The notes below the pieces were generated by a model. That model had not been told where the DNA came from, made no database searches, and worked only from the letters and a program-made list of their open reading frames with translations. Shown here one piece after another: positions 1 through 7,045 of a DNA stretch of 21,387 bases. This DNA comes from an uncultured Treponema sp. (GTDB taxonomy: Bacteria > Spirochaetota > Spirochaetia > Treponematales > Treponemataceae). Position 1 is the first letter of the stretch, and every line of letters begins with the position of its first letter. A program made the translations under genes and the position numbers. The stretch lies in NCBI GenBank assembly GCA_938045195.1, contig CALINC010000105.1, positions 1-21,387 on the forward strand, read 5' to 3'.

Positions 1-17
1 ATTAATCCTATAATATT

Positions 18-45
18 ATTCTACCACCTCCTCCCGTTTTGTCAA
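18..45 (-). promoter_or_regulatory. Outward sigma70-type promoter at left edge
   Basis: Read on the minus strand there is TTGACA (40-45), a 16-base spacer and TAGAAT (18-23). It points out of the window to the left, so its gene is not visible. The -35 is perfect and the -10 has one mismatch. The spacer contains a purine-rich GGAGGAGGTGG stretch. No transcript evidence is available. Confidence 0.4.
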
Positions 46-138
46 GATTTTATTTTAAAAAAATGTCGAAATTTTATTAACTCTAATGTGCAAAATTATA
101 TGAACTGAGTCCGGTACGTCGGGTTACGGGTCTTCTAT

Positions 139-596
139 TTAATAAAGAGTAAAGCGGGTTTGCCCTCTGCTCTTTAGCCCGTTTTTCATCCACAAAATTT
201 GTCGTTCAAAATGTTCAATAAAGGTTTTTTGTCCCCAGTTTTCGATAAACAACCTTGATATAAGGTTATGAACTATTGCTTTGGTGTATTCTATAAGCTC
301 CTTAGACAGAATACCGGCATATCTTAAAAGGGCATTAAAAAAATGTTACCGCTTTCCTGTAAAGATTCTTGAAAAAGTGCATGGACATCCATGTTTTCAT
401 AACTTAGAATTGTAAAAAAACATTCTTCCAAATTTTCAAAATATTGATAAAAACTGCCGCGTGCTATACCCAAAGCATTTACTATATCCGAAACGCTCGC
501 CTCAAAAATAGATTTTTCTTCAAATTCCTTTTTGCATATTTCGAGAACTTTTTTTTGTTTTTCTTGAGGCAAATTTAAAAAAGTTGTTTTCGGCAT
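139..596 (-). pseudogene. TetR-family regulator, split by a -1 frameshift (pseudogene or programmed frameshift)
   Basis: The first open segment (596-324, 90 residues) has a TetR-type N-terminus. Helix-turn-helix residues SVSDIVNALGIARGSFYQYF lie at about 34-53, and they would bind an operator. The segment stops early at 324. A second segment in the -1 frame is open from 336 down to a stop at 139-141. It reads as a plausible ligand-domain remainder (NALLRYAGILSKEL at its start, FERQILWMKNGLK near its end). Joined, they give about 152 residues, short but credible for the family (usually about 190). The junction is a run of seven T on the coding strand that forms U-UUU-UUA in the zero frame. It could be a one-base loss in a homopolymer, a sequencing error, or real -1 frameshifting. 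The target gene is unknown; the divergent membrane-protein gene at 828 is one candidate. Confidence 0.7.
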
Positions 597-604
597 TACG
601 CTGC

Positions 605-633
605 AATATAATACAAAAATAAAAATTATTCAA
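605..633 (-). promoter_or_regulatory. Promoter of the TetR-type gene, near-leaderless
   Basis: On the minus strand, TTGAAT (628-633), a 17-base spacer and TATATT (605-610) precede the ATG at 596 by only 8 bases. Transcription would begin about one or two bases before the start codon. There is no Shine-Dalgarno sequence. Confidence 0.45.
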
Positions 634-792
634 GGCAAAAAAATAAGAGACATATTGAAAATCAACAGTTCATTTATATACAGGTTTGCCTAATCAATTT
701 TTTTTATAACTCACCAAGCTCTTATGAATACCTCTTTTATTAAAAAATTATTACAAAATCGGTTTCCATAAGTTTAAGGAGACCTTTCCGTA

Positions 793-821
793 TTTACACT
801 TTTTATCTTTATTTGTATACT
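793..821 (+). promoter_or_regulatory. Promoter of the membrane protein at 828, predicted leaderless
   Basis: TTTACA (793-798), a 17-base spacer and TATACT (816-821). The ATG at 828 lies six bases after the -10, about where transcription should start. An AAGGAG sequence at 776-781 is too far upstream to serve this start. Confidence 0.45.
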
Positions 822-827
822 GTGTTT

Positions 828-1685
828 ATGACAATAGCAGGAAGAAATAAAACCAGACTTGCGGCAATTTCAATTACGGCTTTAATAATAATTGCCGCTT
901 CAATTATAATTTTTTATATTCTGAGAACAAATAATTCCATACCATCCGCCGGCATAGCTCAAAGGATAGAAAAAAAAACGGATATTCAGTTATTCGGTAT
1001 TAATTTACAGAATTTTGCATTGACAAAATACAGCATGATTATTGCAAGCATCAGTATTTTCGCCTGTTCAATATATTCTTTAGTTTTATTGATTTATATT
1101 TATTTTACTTTTAAAAAAACGCATGCATTGGAGATTTCATTTTTTACCGCTTTTATTTTTTCCATGGGATTTGAAAGCTTAAGACTTCTTTTTCCGGTTT
1201 ATAATTTTTCAAGTTTAGTATTTGAGAATACGGCTTTTATTTCGAGGTTCGTTTATTTTTTTAGACTTACCGGACTTATCTCACTTTTTGTCGGTAGTAT
1301 ATTTGCTTTAAAAATAATTACCCGTCAAGTTTTTTATCTCCTTTTTTTTATAGCATTTATTTCTTTTTCAATAATTATTTCCATACCGATAAATAATTTT
1401 GCCCTTAGCAATTACTTTATTGCAGAAATAAAATATACGTATTCGTATACCTTTATTACATGGGCGGCTGCTGTGCTTGCGTGTTTTAATTATTTTCTTG
1501 CATATATTACAAAAAATTCCAAAGAATATTTAACCGCTGCTATAATGCTAGTTCTTATTATGTCGGGGTATGGAATTTTAATATACTCAGGATCGTTTTT
1601 AACGTTTATGACGGGTTCTATGCTGTTATTAAGCGGAACTCTTTTTTATGCTAAAAGCATTCACACCTATCATCTTTGGGAATAA
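828..1685 (+). CDS. Polytopic membrane protein of unknown function
   Basis: The protein has 285 residues and about seven or eight hydrophobic helices. An N-terminal basic segment (GRNKTR) precedes the first helix at about 12-33, which suggests a cytoplasmic N-terminus. A short extracytoplasmic loop follows (about 34-67), then closely packed helices to the end with very short loops. I see no catalytic or transporter motif and do not recognise the family; the layout resembles a sensor's membrane module without an output domain. I chose ATG 828 over TTG 813 because no ribosome-binding site supports either, while the promoter places transcription start at 828. The gene ends two bases before the stop of the convergent ParB-like gene. 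Function cannot be assigned. Confidence 0.7.
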   Translation: MTIAGRNKTRLAAISITALIIIAASIIIFYILRTNNSIPSAGIAQRIEKKTDIQLFGINLQNFALTKYSMIIASISIFACSIYSLVLLIYIYFTFKKTHALEISFFTAFIFSMGFESLRLLFPVYNFSSLVFENTAFISRFVYFFRLTGLISLFVGSIFALKIITRQVFYLLFFIAFISFSIIISIPINNFALSNYFIAEIKYTYSYTFITWAAAVLACFNYFLAYITKNSKEYLTAAIMLVLIMSGYGILIYSGSFLTFMTGSMLLLSGTLFYAKSIHTYHLWE

Positions 1686-1687
1686 AT

Positions 1688-2074
1688 TTAAAACTTAAAT
1701 AGCTTTTTAAAAAATGCGGTAATTGCGTTCCATATTCTTCTAAAAATAGATGGGTGCTTTAGTTTGTTTAGACGGGAAAAAGCCTGAAACAGTTCTTCAT
1801 CGGTGAATTGTACACGCTGAACATTTTCTTCAATTTCCATTTCAAAAGCTGCGGCTTCATCGCTTGTTTGAACAATATGAGCTTCTATCGTTTTCCAGCC
1901 AAGCAGTTTTGCAGCTTCAAGGCGGCGTTGCCCGGCAATAAGAACATTATGTTGATTTATTGTGATAGGTGTTAAAAGCCCTATGCGTTTCATACTTTCG
2001 GCAAGTTCTGTAATGTCTAAAAGTTCTTTTCTTATGCGGCGTTTAATCTTAATTTTATCAATTTCAGTTTGCAT
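1688..2074 (-). CDS. Short ParB-type (CTP-box) protein with amphipathic C-terminal helix
   Basis: The protein has 128 residues. Residues 1-95 match the ParB N-terminal domain: a loop with GLLTPITIN, then AGQRRLEAAKLLGW at 48-60 (the GxRRxxA nucleotide box) and EENVQR at 82-87 (the ENxQR box). In ParB and Noc proteins these boxes bind CTP. The helix-turn-helix that normally follows is missing. Instead residues 109-128 form a basic, aromatic-rich helix (IFRRIWNAITAFFKKLFKF) with hydrophobic and positive faces, typical of membrane-surface binding. No parA or parS-like site is nearby, so it is probably not the chromosome-partition ParB. The start at 2074 follows GAAAGGGG with a four-base spacer; an upstream in-frame ATG at 2125 has no such site. 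CTP binding and membrane contact are inferences. Confidence 0.75.
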   Translation of the reverse strand: MQTEIDKIKIKRRIRKELLDITELAESMKRIGLLTPITINQHNVLIAGQRRLEAAKLLGWKTIEAHIVQTSDEAAAFEMEIEENVQRVQFTDEELFQAFSRLNKLKHPSIFRRIWNAITAFFKKLFKF

Positions 2075-2149
2075 AATGCCCCTTTCGTTAATTCGGCATC
2101 CGATTAAAAATGTACATACATACACCTTTCTTTTAAATCGGCAAAGTAA

Positions 2150-2239
2150 TCATTCAGTAACATCCATATGGGCTACGGGGATGTCATAAAAGCAGGTTAC
2201 TTTCGTAACTTCCCCTTTGCCTCTAGGATACTGTATTGC
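2150..2239 (-). other. Intergenic open stretch with inverted repeats; possible remnant or dispersed repeat
   Basis: The gap upstream of the ParB-like gene has a 29-codon open stretch on the minus strand (2239 to stop 2150-2152) with no start codon at its head. It reads YPRGKGEVTKVTCFYDIPVA in its middle and looks more protein-like than random spacer. The same bases hold two small inverted repeats: ACATCC/GGATGT (2160-2165, 2179-2184) and GTTAC/GTAAC (2196-2200, 2205-2209). It could be the relic of a gene or a copy of a genomic repeat; I cannot tell which from one copy. Confidence 0.3.
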
Positions 2240-2267
2240 CTAATACATTAATCATGTGTAAACAAGA

Positions 2268-2843
2268 TTATTTCACCTTTGCCAAATTTTCTTCAAACAG
2301 TTTTTTAAAACCGCTTTCACTCAATCTTCCCGTGTGGAATGAATCTTTAATTATATTACCTTTTTTATCGATAAAAAAAGTTGTGGGAACACCTGCCAAT
2401 TTTTCTAAAATAGGATGAAAGGCTTCATTACTGTATAAGGCCGGAAACGAACAGCCTAAGTCGTGCCAAATTTCTTTTGCAAGTTCTAGCATTCCCTCAT
2501 CGTCTTCAAAAAGATCAATGGTAATAGCAATCACATTACAATTCTTTTTGGAATACTCTTTATATACGGTTTCAAGATCGGGTAGCTCAGCCTTACACGG
2601 ACCGCAGAATGTTCCCCATACGTTTACAAGCGTAAGATCATATTTAGAAAATATCTCGTTTGTTACCGTATTTCCGTTTAAGTCCTTTGTAGAAAATACG
2701 AGCTCAGAACCGTCTGCCGCTGTTTCTCGCGATTCTTGTACTTTTGCAGATTCGCTTTTATCCATATCTTCTGTTTTTGTGCATGATGCAAAAATTAAGA
2801 CAAAAATAAAAATAATCGAAATTAATTTAATACTATACCTCAT
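2268..2843 (-). CDS. TlpA-like thioredoxin-fold lipoprotein
   Basis: The protein has 191 residues. It starts with a lipoprotein signal peptide (hydrophobic residues 5-18, lipobox IFASC, lipidated Cys21), so it is likely tethered to a membrane facing the periplasm. A short polar linker leads to an AhpC/TSA-redoxin fold: strand LTLVNVWGTFCGPC at 70-83 with active-site Cys80 and Cys83 (CGPC), and the cis-proline loop GVPTTFF followed by the family's FFIDKKGNI hairpin. Proteins of this type reduce or shuffle thiols outside the cytoplasm, for example during cytochrome or outer-membrane protein maturation. The start at 2843 follows GGAG at a five-base spacing; the longer frame from 2870 lacks a site and would bury the signal peptide. 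It has its own promoter, but it lies next to two exported barrel-like proteins that could be clients (inference). Confidence 0.88.
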   Translation of the reverse strand: MRYSIKLISIIFIFVLIFASCTKTEDMDKSESAKVQESRETAADGSELVFSTKDLNGNTVTNEIFSKYDLTLVNVWGTFCGPCKAELPDLETVYKEYSKKNCNVIAITIDLFEDDEGMLELAKEIWHDLGCSFPALYSNEAFHPILEKLAGVPTTFFIDKKGNIIKDSFHTGRLSESGFKKLFEENLAKVK

Positions 2844-2860
2844 ATAAACTCCATAGTGAT

Positions 2861-2890
2861 AATATAACAAAGGAATAATATATAAGTCAA
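2861..2890 (-). promoter_or_regulatory. Promoter of the TlpA-like gene
   Basis: On the minus strand: TTGACT (2885-2890), an 18-base spacer and TATATT (2861-2866). The predicted transcript has an 11-12 base leader containing the GGAG that serves the ATG at 2843. Confidence 0.5.
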
Positions 2891-2922
2891 GAGTACATTA
2901 AAAATAAAATTACTTGCATTTT

Positions 2923-3783
2923 TTAGCGTCCTATTGAAAATCTAACACCCGCTTCTGCATTAAAGAAAAAGCCTTTTACTGCTTCTCCTTTTTTTTCAAA
3001 CGAAAAAGAAAAGACCGCTGCTCCGAAATTGATAAACCATTCAAATTCGCTGCTGATGATATGCTCTATTCCGCTTTCTACGATAATACTGCCGGCGGAA
3101 TTTCGTAACGAAGTGCCGGCTTTTTTTTCATACTTGTTTATCCTCAAAAAAACATTTAAAGGAATTCTGATGCGGGATGGTTTTGAATATGTAACGGCAT
3201 AAAAGCCCATATCGGTAATGGTAATGTATGTTTCTTCAATACTGTCGGCTATTGTTTTTGCTTTTTGTGAAATTTTTAATAATGCGGTTATATTCGGAAA
3301 ATTCCAGCCAAGTGCCAAAAGACCATCCTGTAAATAGATATTGTGTTTTTTTTCTTGTACAAGCGGAATTGCAAAATTCGTATCGATAGTAGCCAAAAAA
3401 CCATTAGGAGAACTAAAAGACATCGAAGTGCCGAAACCCGGCTGAAATAATAAGGTCAAATCTTTTTCAAATTTATCGGAATTTAAAAATCCCAAAGTCG
3501 GCCCTATGGATATCCGCATCCAATCGGTATTATATGCAATTCTGCTCCAAATTGAATTCCCTAAACCCGGTTCCCGCTGAATAGCAAGCATTCCGTGAAT
3601 ACCCTTGCCCAAATCTTCCGTCAAAAGGAGATTAAAACCGAAATCGAGTATTTTTTTAAAATTTCCGTTGGAAGTAAAAAAAGAATTCCCCGCCTTCCCT
3701 GCAATTTCAATTTCAACAGAATACAGAGAAGTTATAAGCAAAAATAAAAATACCGCAGTTATTATGTTTTTTAAACTCTTCAT
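2923..3783 (-). CDS. Exported beta-rich protein, probable outer-membrane or periplasmic barrel
   Basis: The protein has 286 residues. A signal peptide (MKSLKNIITAVFLFLLITSLYS, cleavage near residue 22) is followed by many short alternating hydrophobic-polar strands with glycines and aromatics (for example WMRISIGPTLGFL and FEWFINFGAAVFSFSF). This pattern is typical of small outer-membrane beta-barrels. The C-terminus ends VRFSIGR, a beta strand without a terminal aromatic. I do not recognise the family. The ATG at 3783 shares its A with the TGA of the preceding gene (TGATG), so the two are translationally coupled, with AAAGGCGG seven bases upstream. They probably work together. Confidence 0.65.
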   Translation of the reverse strand: MKSLKNIITAVFLFLLITSLYSVEIEIAGKAGNSFFTSNGNFKKILDFGFNLLLTEDLGKGIHGMLAIQREPGLGNSIWSRIAYNTDWMRISIGPTLGFLNSDKFEKDLTLLFQPGFGTSMSFSSPNGFLATIDTNFAIPLVQEKKHNIYLQDGLLALGWNFPNITALLKISQKAKTIADSIEETYITITDMGFYAVTYSKPSRIRIPLNVFLRINKYEKKAGTSLRNSAGSIIVESGIEHIISSEFEWFINFGAAVFSFSFEKKGEAVKGFFFNAEAGVRFSIGR

Positions 3784-4931
3784 CAAAATACCGCCTTTAC
3801 GGAAAACTGTCCTGTAAACATTTGTTTTATGTTTTTATACATTAAAGGGTTTACCGGAAATCTCAAATCAAATTCAAGTCTGTTTATTTTAAACGTAATA
3901 AACGGACTTACCGAAAACGAAAACGGAGTTATTAAAGCAGGTTTTTGCGGGTTTACACTTGCTAAAATCGAAAAACCTCCTTCCACATTATAGAAATATA
4001 AACTACCGAATGTAAGTGCCGTATTTATACCGGCAAAAAAAGAATCTTTTAGTACTGCATCCGTTATTCCCGACGGCAGTAAAAATACGGGAGAAACAAA
4101 GCACGCTATAGCAGCATTGATTTTTTCTTTTTTTATTCTGGCTTCAAATGATGCGTAGAAATTTGAAACAAAATTTTCCATAGCGGGTTTTTCAATTTTT
4201 ATTTTGCCGATACCAGCTTCAAGAAAAAAATCATAATATTCGTCTGCCGTAAAAAGCATAGTTATTCCCGTTCTAAATTCCGCAGATTTAATATCTTTTG
4301 GAACAGCGGCTCCCGCAAATACGTCAAATGAGAAAAAGTCGAACTTACCACCGAACCTTATGTCTGTTTTTATCCGTATATCTTCATGCAATTTTTGATT
4401 CCAATAGGCATACCCCCCTGAATAAAAGCCGTTTTTGGAAGCTCCGTGCAGGGCAATACCCGTTCCGGAAATTGTATTTTGCGGTTTAAAAGCCGATGCC
4501 GGATATTTTGTTCTAAATACCGGCTCGGACATTTTTGCTTTTATGTGTTCCTGCAAAAGAGAATCGGAACCGAGATAATCATATAATCCGGTAAAAATGC
4601 TAAAAGCAAAAAGTTTGTTTTTTATATGCGGAAAATTAAGTGAGCCGCCAAAAAAATTAAATACACCGATACTTCCGTGTCCTTCAATAGGTGAAAAAAA
4701 ATGCAAAAGTTGTTCTATATCGGCATGTATGTTCATATCCGCATAACAAATATGGGAAAACATAACACGCAATTTTAACGAAGAAATAGAAGCTGCGCCT
4801 ACATAGGGCTTTGCATCGATACCGTAAAACGTGTTTACGTTTTCAAAATGAGGTACGGATATATGTTGAGCTTTCAGCATTAAAACCGTAAATAGAAAAA
4901 ATGCCGTGCAGTATAATTTTTTATTATTCAC
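3783..4931 (-). CDS. Exported beta-rich protein, probable outer-membrane barrel
   Basis: The protein has 382 residues. The N-terminus is a signal peptide (MNNKKLYCTAFFLFTVLMLKA, cleaved near residue 21). The rest is rich in alternating strands with Gly and aromatic residues (FAFSIFTGLYDYLG, FDFFSFDVFAGAAV, YDFFLEAGIG, FSFSVSPFITF). The last residue is phenylalanine (SVKAVF), as in substrates of the BAM outer-membrane insertion machinery. No homology to a named porin is evident. It is the first gene of a two-gene unit with the barrel-like protein at 2923-3783. AAAGG lies 12 bases before the ATG; the promoter hexamers upstream are weak. Confidence 0.68.
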   Translation of the reverse strand: MNNKKLYCTAFFLFTVLMLKAQHISVPHFENVNTFYGIDAKPYVGAASISSLKLRVMFSHICYADMNIHADIEQLLHFFSPIEGHGSIGVFNFFGGSLNFPHIKNKLFAFSIFTGLYDYLGSDSLLQEHIKAKMSEPVFRTKYPASAFKPQNTISGTGIALHGASKNGFYSGGYAYWNQKLHEDIRIKTDIRFGGKFDFFSFDVFAGAAVPKDIKSAEFRTGITMLFTADEYYDFFLEAGIGKIKIEKPAMENFVSNFYASFEARIKKEKINAAIACFVSPVFLLPSGITDAVLKDSFFAGINTALTFGSLYFYNVEGGFSILASVNPQKPALITPFSFSVSPFITFKINRLEFDLRFPVNPLMYKNIKQMFTGQFSVKAVF

Positions 4932-5035
4932 GTATTGACCTTTCTATAATTGTACAATAATTCGTAAAAAAATTCCACTCTCTTACGTATCGGCACAATT
5001 CGGTAAAATTATTAGACAAGCGGAATTAAAGCGGT

Positions 5036-6955
5036 TTATTGACTTTGCTTTTTCTTTTCGGGTTTTTTTGCCTCAATTTTAAACCAAAGTAATTTTTCGG
5101 TTTCACGTGCCGGCAGTAATTCTGTGCGCCAATAAAACAGAATGCGTAAACCCGCTGTTTGATTTTTCGTATCCTCCCATTTTTCAAAAATAGGAAGAAT
5201 AATTGCATCCGAAGCTTCATTGGTTTCAATTGTAAATATATTTTTTCCGTCGGGATCATAAATTTGCATCCACGAAAGAGCATCAAATTTGTTGTTATCC
5301 GGACAGGCTTCTTGTTTTCGTTCATTTGAATAAACCGATACTTGAGGCTTCTTTGCATCTATCGGGCTTACCGGTAAATCTATTTCTACCGTAAAATATG
5401 CCGAAAGCGTTATGCTGCTTTCATTCTTTAGAATATATTGTACTTGTGTACCGTAATCGTTAAAATTATATTGTTTACGTAAAGAGACCTGTTGATTAAA
5501 TGTTCTAAAACCGCCGATTGTTTTAAGATGCAGCTCAAATTTACGCCTGTCTATTTTTATGGCTTGATAAAGATTACCGGAAAAAACGGGGTTGGCTATC
5601 GCCGATAAGGCTTCACCGTGTTTAACGGCATCAAGCTCATCGGCAGACAAAAGGTGATCGATAAACAAACCTGTTTCTTCCGATGTTATATCTGCATAAT
5701 TTTTATACGTAGTAAAGACATCCAGTTCAAATATTTTTCCTCCCATGCCGTGAACATACATATTTATGTTTTCACGCTGCGAAATATATTCTTTTAATCC
5801 GTCTAAATCAAAATCGAGACTTGAAAGAGATGGCCCAAAGACTCCTTTTATACGAGATTGTTTTTCGGCTTTGAGTAAATTCCTATAGCACCAATTCCTG
5901 AGCTGACGGTTATACCGTTCATATTTTGTATCAAAATTGAATAAAATTCCGCTTTCGGCTTTCCACAAATCAAGAAGTGCATTTTTTTTTCTAGCCTTAT
6001 CTCCCCGTATTTGGTTTATAATGGCGTGAATGTACGTAATCTTCGCATATATCGCATATAAGTGCGGTTTATTTGCCAACAAGTGCTTTACGGAATTGTT
6101 TACCGGTTGATTGGTAAAAACCGCATTCGATTCTATAAGACCTTTTTGATAAATACATTTATCTTTTATGATTTGCCCTGCATTTACCACCGAAATATTT
6201 GAAAAACCGCTTTTGCTCAGCTCTACAAATTCTTCAAGCCACGATTTTTCTTTTTTTGATTTATCGGAAAGCCGCAGCAGCGTTTCGGGCGATAAAAAAA
6301 TTACTATACAGCTTTCGGTAACGGAAGAAGCATAACTCCCCAGAATTTCGTAAAAAGTTTGCGGTGTGTGTTCCGTGTTTTCAAATTCGGAAGTAGAAGG
6401 AATTCCGAAGATGATTTTCCCATAATCTTCCATACATACCGGTGAAAAAGCATTTAAATGCGCACGCCCGAAAAAGCGGGTATCTAAAAGACAATATTCA
6501 ATATCGCATTTTTTTAAGTTTGAAATAACATTCGGGTTCCATGCGGAATACGGCACATACATTCCGCGCGGACGTTTATAAAAGTGTTTGCGCAAAATAT
6601 CAGTCATATATTCAATTTGTTCAATCAAATCGGCAGGCGGTATCATCGGAATAAGCGGCTCATAAAAAGCGTTGCCGAGAATTTCAATTTGTTTTCGGTT
6701 TAACATTTCCGAAAGAACGTCAAAAAAATGAGAATGATTTTTTTGTGTCCATTCCACAAAATTGCCGCTTAATGCAAGGGTAATAGGAACCGAAGAAGAC
6801 GCATAAAGATTTGAAAAAATAGCGGTATAAAGCGGACTATAATCAGCCTTTACTACAGTATCAATAATATTGTAGTCTGCATGAAGAGCAAAACATATTT
6901 CCATTTTTTTTTTATTGCTATTTTCCACAAAATTCTCCGGCTTTATCAAGGACAC
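5036..6955 (-). CDS. GH57-family (4-alpha-glucanotransferase-like) protein, catalytic residues apparently lost
   Basis: The protein has 639 residues, the usual size for GH57 4-alpha-glucanotransferases. The N-terminal barrel is recognisable from QIEILGNAFYEPLIPMIPPADLIEQIEYM (89-117) and RGMYVPYSAWNP (130-141). The middle helical domain gives GVFGP and GGKIFELDVFTTYKNYAD, and the C-terminal beta domain (DUF1926 type) gives FNDYGTQVQYILKNES. From memory of the family, RGMYVPYSAWNP aligns with RGMWLAERVWEP, whose Glu is the nucleophile; here that position is Tyr136. The acid/base region (D-D-G-E-K-F-G in active enzymes) reads LSPETLL at about 221-227. The HxHQP start motif is reduced to LHADYN. 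It is therefore probably a non-catalytic or repurposed homologue. No signal peptide. The GTG start at 6955 is chosen because TAGGAG and AAAGGA precede it; ATG 6904 has no site. Confidence 0.75.
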   Translation of the reverse strand: MSLIKPENFVENSNKKKMEICFALHADYNIIDTVVKADYSPLYTAIFSNLYASSSVPITLALSGNFVEWTQKNHSHFFDVLSEMLNRKQIEILGNAFYEPLIPMIPPADLIEQIEYMTDILRKHFYKRPRGMYVPYSAWNPNVISNLKKCDIEYCLLDTRFFGRAHLNAFSPVCMEDYGKIIFGIPSTSEFENTEHTPQTFYEILGSYASSVTESCIVIFLSPETLLRLSDKSKKEKSWLEEFVELSKSGFSNISVVNAGQIIKDKCIYQKGLIESNAVFTNQPVNNSVKHLLANKPHLYAIYAKITYIHAIINQIRGDKARKKNALLDLWKAESGILFNFDTKYERYNRQLRNWCYRNLLKAEKQSRIKGVFGPSLSSLDFDLDGLKEYISQRENINMYVHGMGGKIFELDVFTTYKNYADITSEETGLFIDHLLSADELDAVKHGEALSAIANPVFSGNLYQAIKIDRRKFELHLKTIGGFRTFNQQVSLRKQYNFNDYGTQVQYILKNESSITLSAYFTVEIDLPVSPIDAKKPQVSVYSNERKQEACPDNNKFDALSWMQIYDPDGKNIFTIETNEASDAIILPIFEKWEDTKNQTAGLRILFYWRTELLPARETEKLLWFKIEAKKPEKKKQSQ

Positions 6956-6956
6956 A

Positions 6957-6976
6957 TTCCTTTACTCCTAAAGGAA
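6957..6976 (-). promoter_or_regulatory. 20-bp palindrome/hairpin at the start codon of the GH57-type gene
   Basis: TTCCTTTA and TAAAGGAA form a perfect 8-bp stem with a four-base loop (GGAG on the coding strand). It ends one base before the GTG start, and both candidate Shine-Dalgarno sequences lie inside it. It could fold in the mRNA and hide the ribosome-binding site, or act in DNA as a repressor operator just downstream of the promoter. Confidence 0.5.
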
Positions 6977-6987
6977 CTAGGTGTTAA

Positions 6988-7016
6988 ATTATAAATTATA
7001 CTATCTGCTTTGTCAA
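6988..7016 (-). promoter_or_regulatory. Consensus sigma70 promoter of the GH57-type gene
   Basis: On the minus strand: TTGACA (7011-7016), exactly 17 bases, then TATAAT (6988-6993). This is a full consensus match, so the gene is transcribed separately from the rnf operon that ends at 7046. The leader would be about 26 bases, almost all of it the palindrome. Confidence 0.7.
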
Positions 7017-7045
7017 TCACCTAAAACAAATCTGTATCAAATCGA

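Noticed and set aside
151..185. Terminator-like hairpin AAAGCGGG ... CCCGTTTTT on the plus strand
   Set aside because: The stem includes a G-T pair and a 19-base loop, no plus-strand gene precedes it, and the bases are coding for the second TetR segment on the minus strand.
792..827. ATT (792) or TTG (813) start for the membrane protein using the AAGGAG at 776
   Set aside because: ATT starts are extremely rare, TTG 813 is too far from AAGGAG, and both lie inside the predicted promoter hexamers.
5026..5358. 110-codon minus-strand open frame
   Set aside because: It lies within the C-terminal part of the GH57-type gene in another frame, is rich in Lys/Arg/Phe of no recognisable family, and has no ribosome-binding site.
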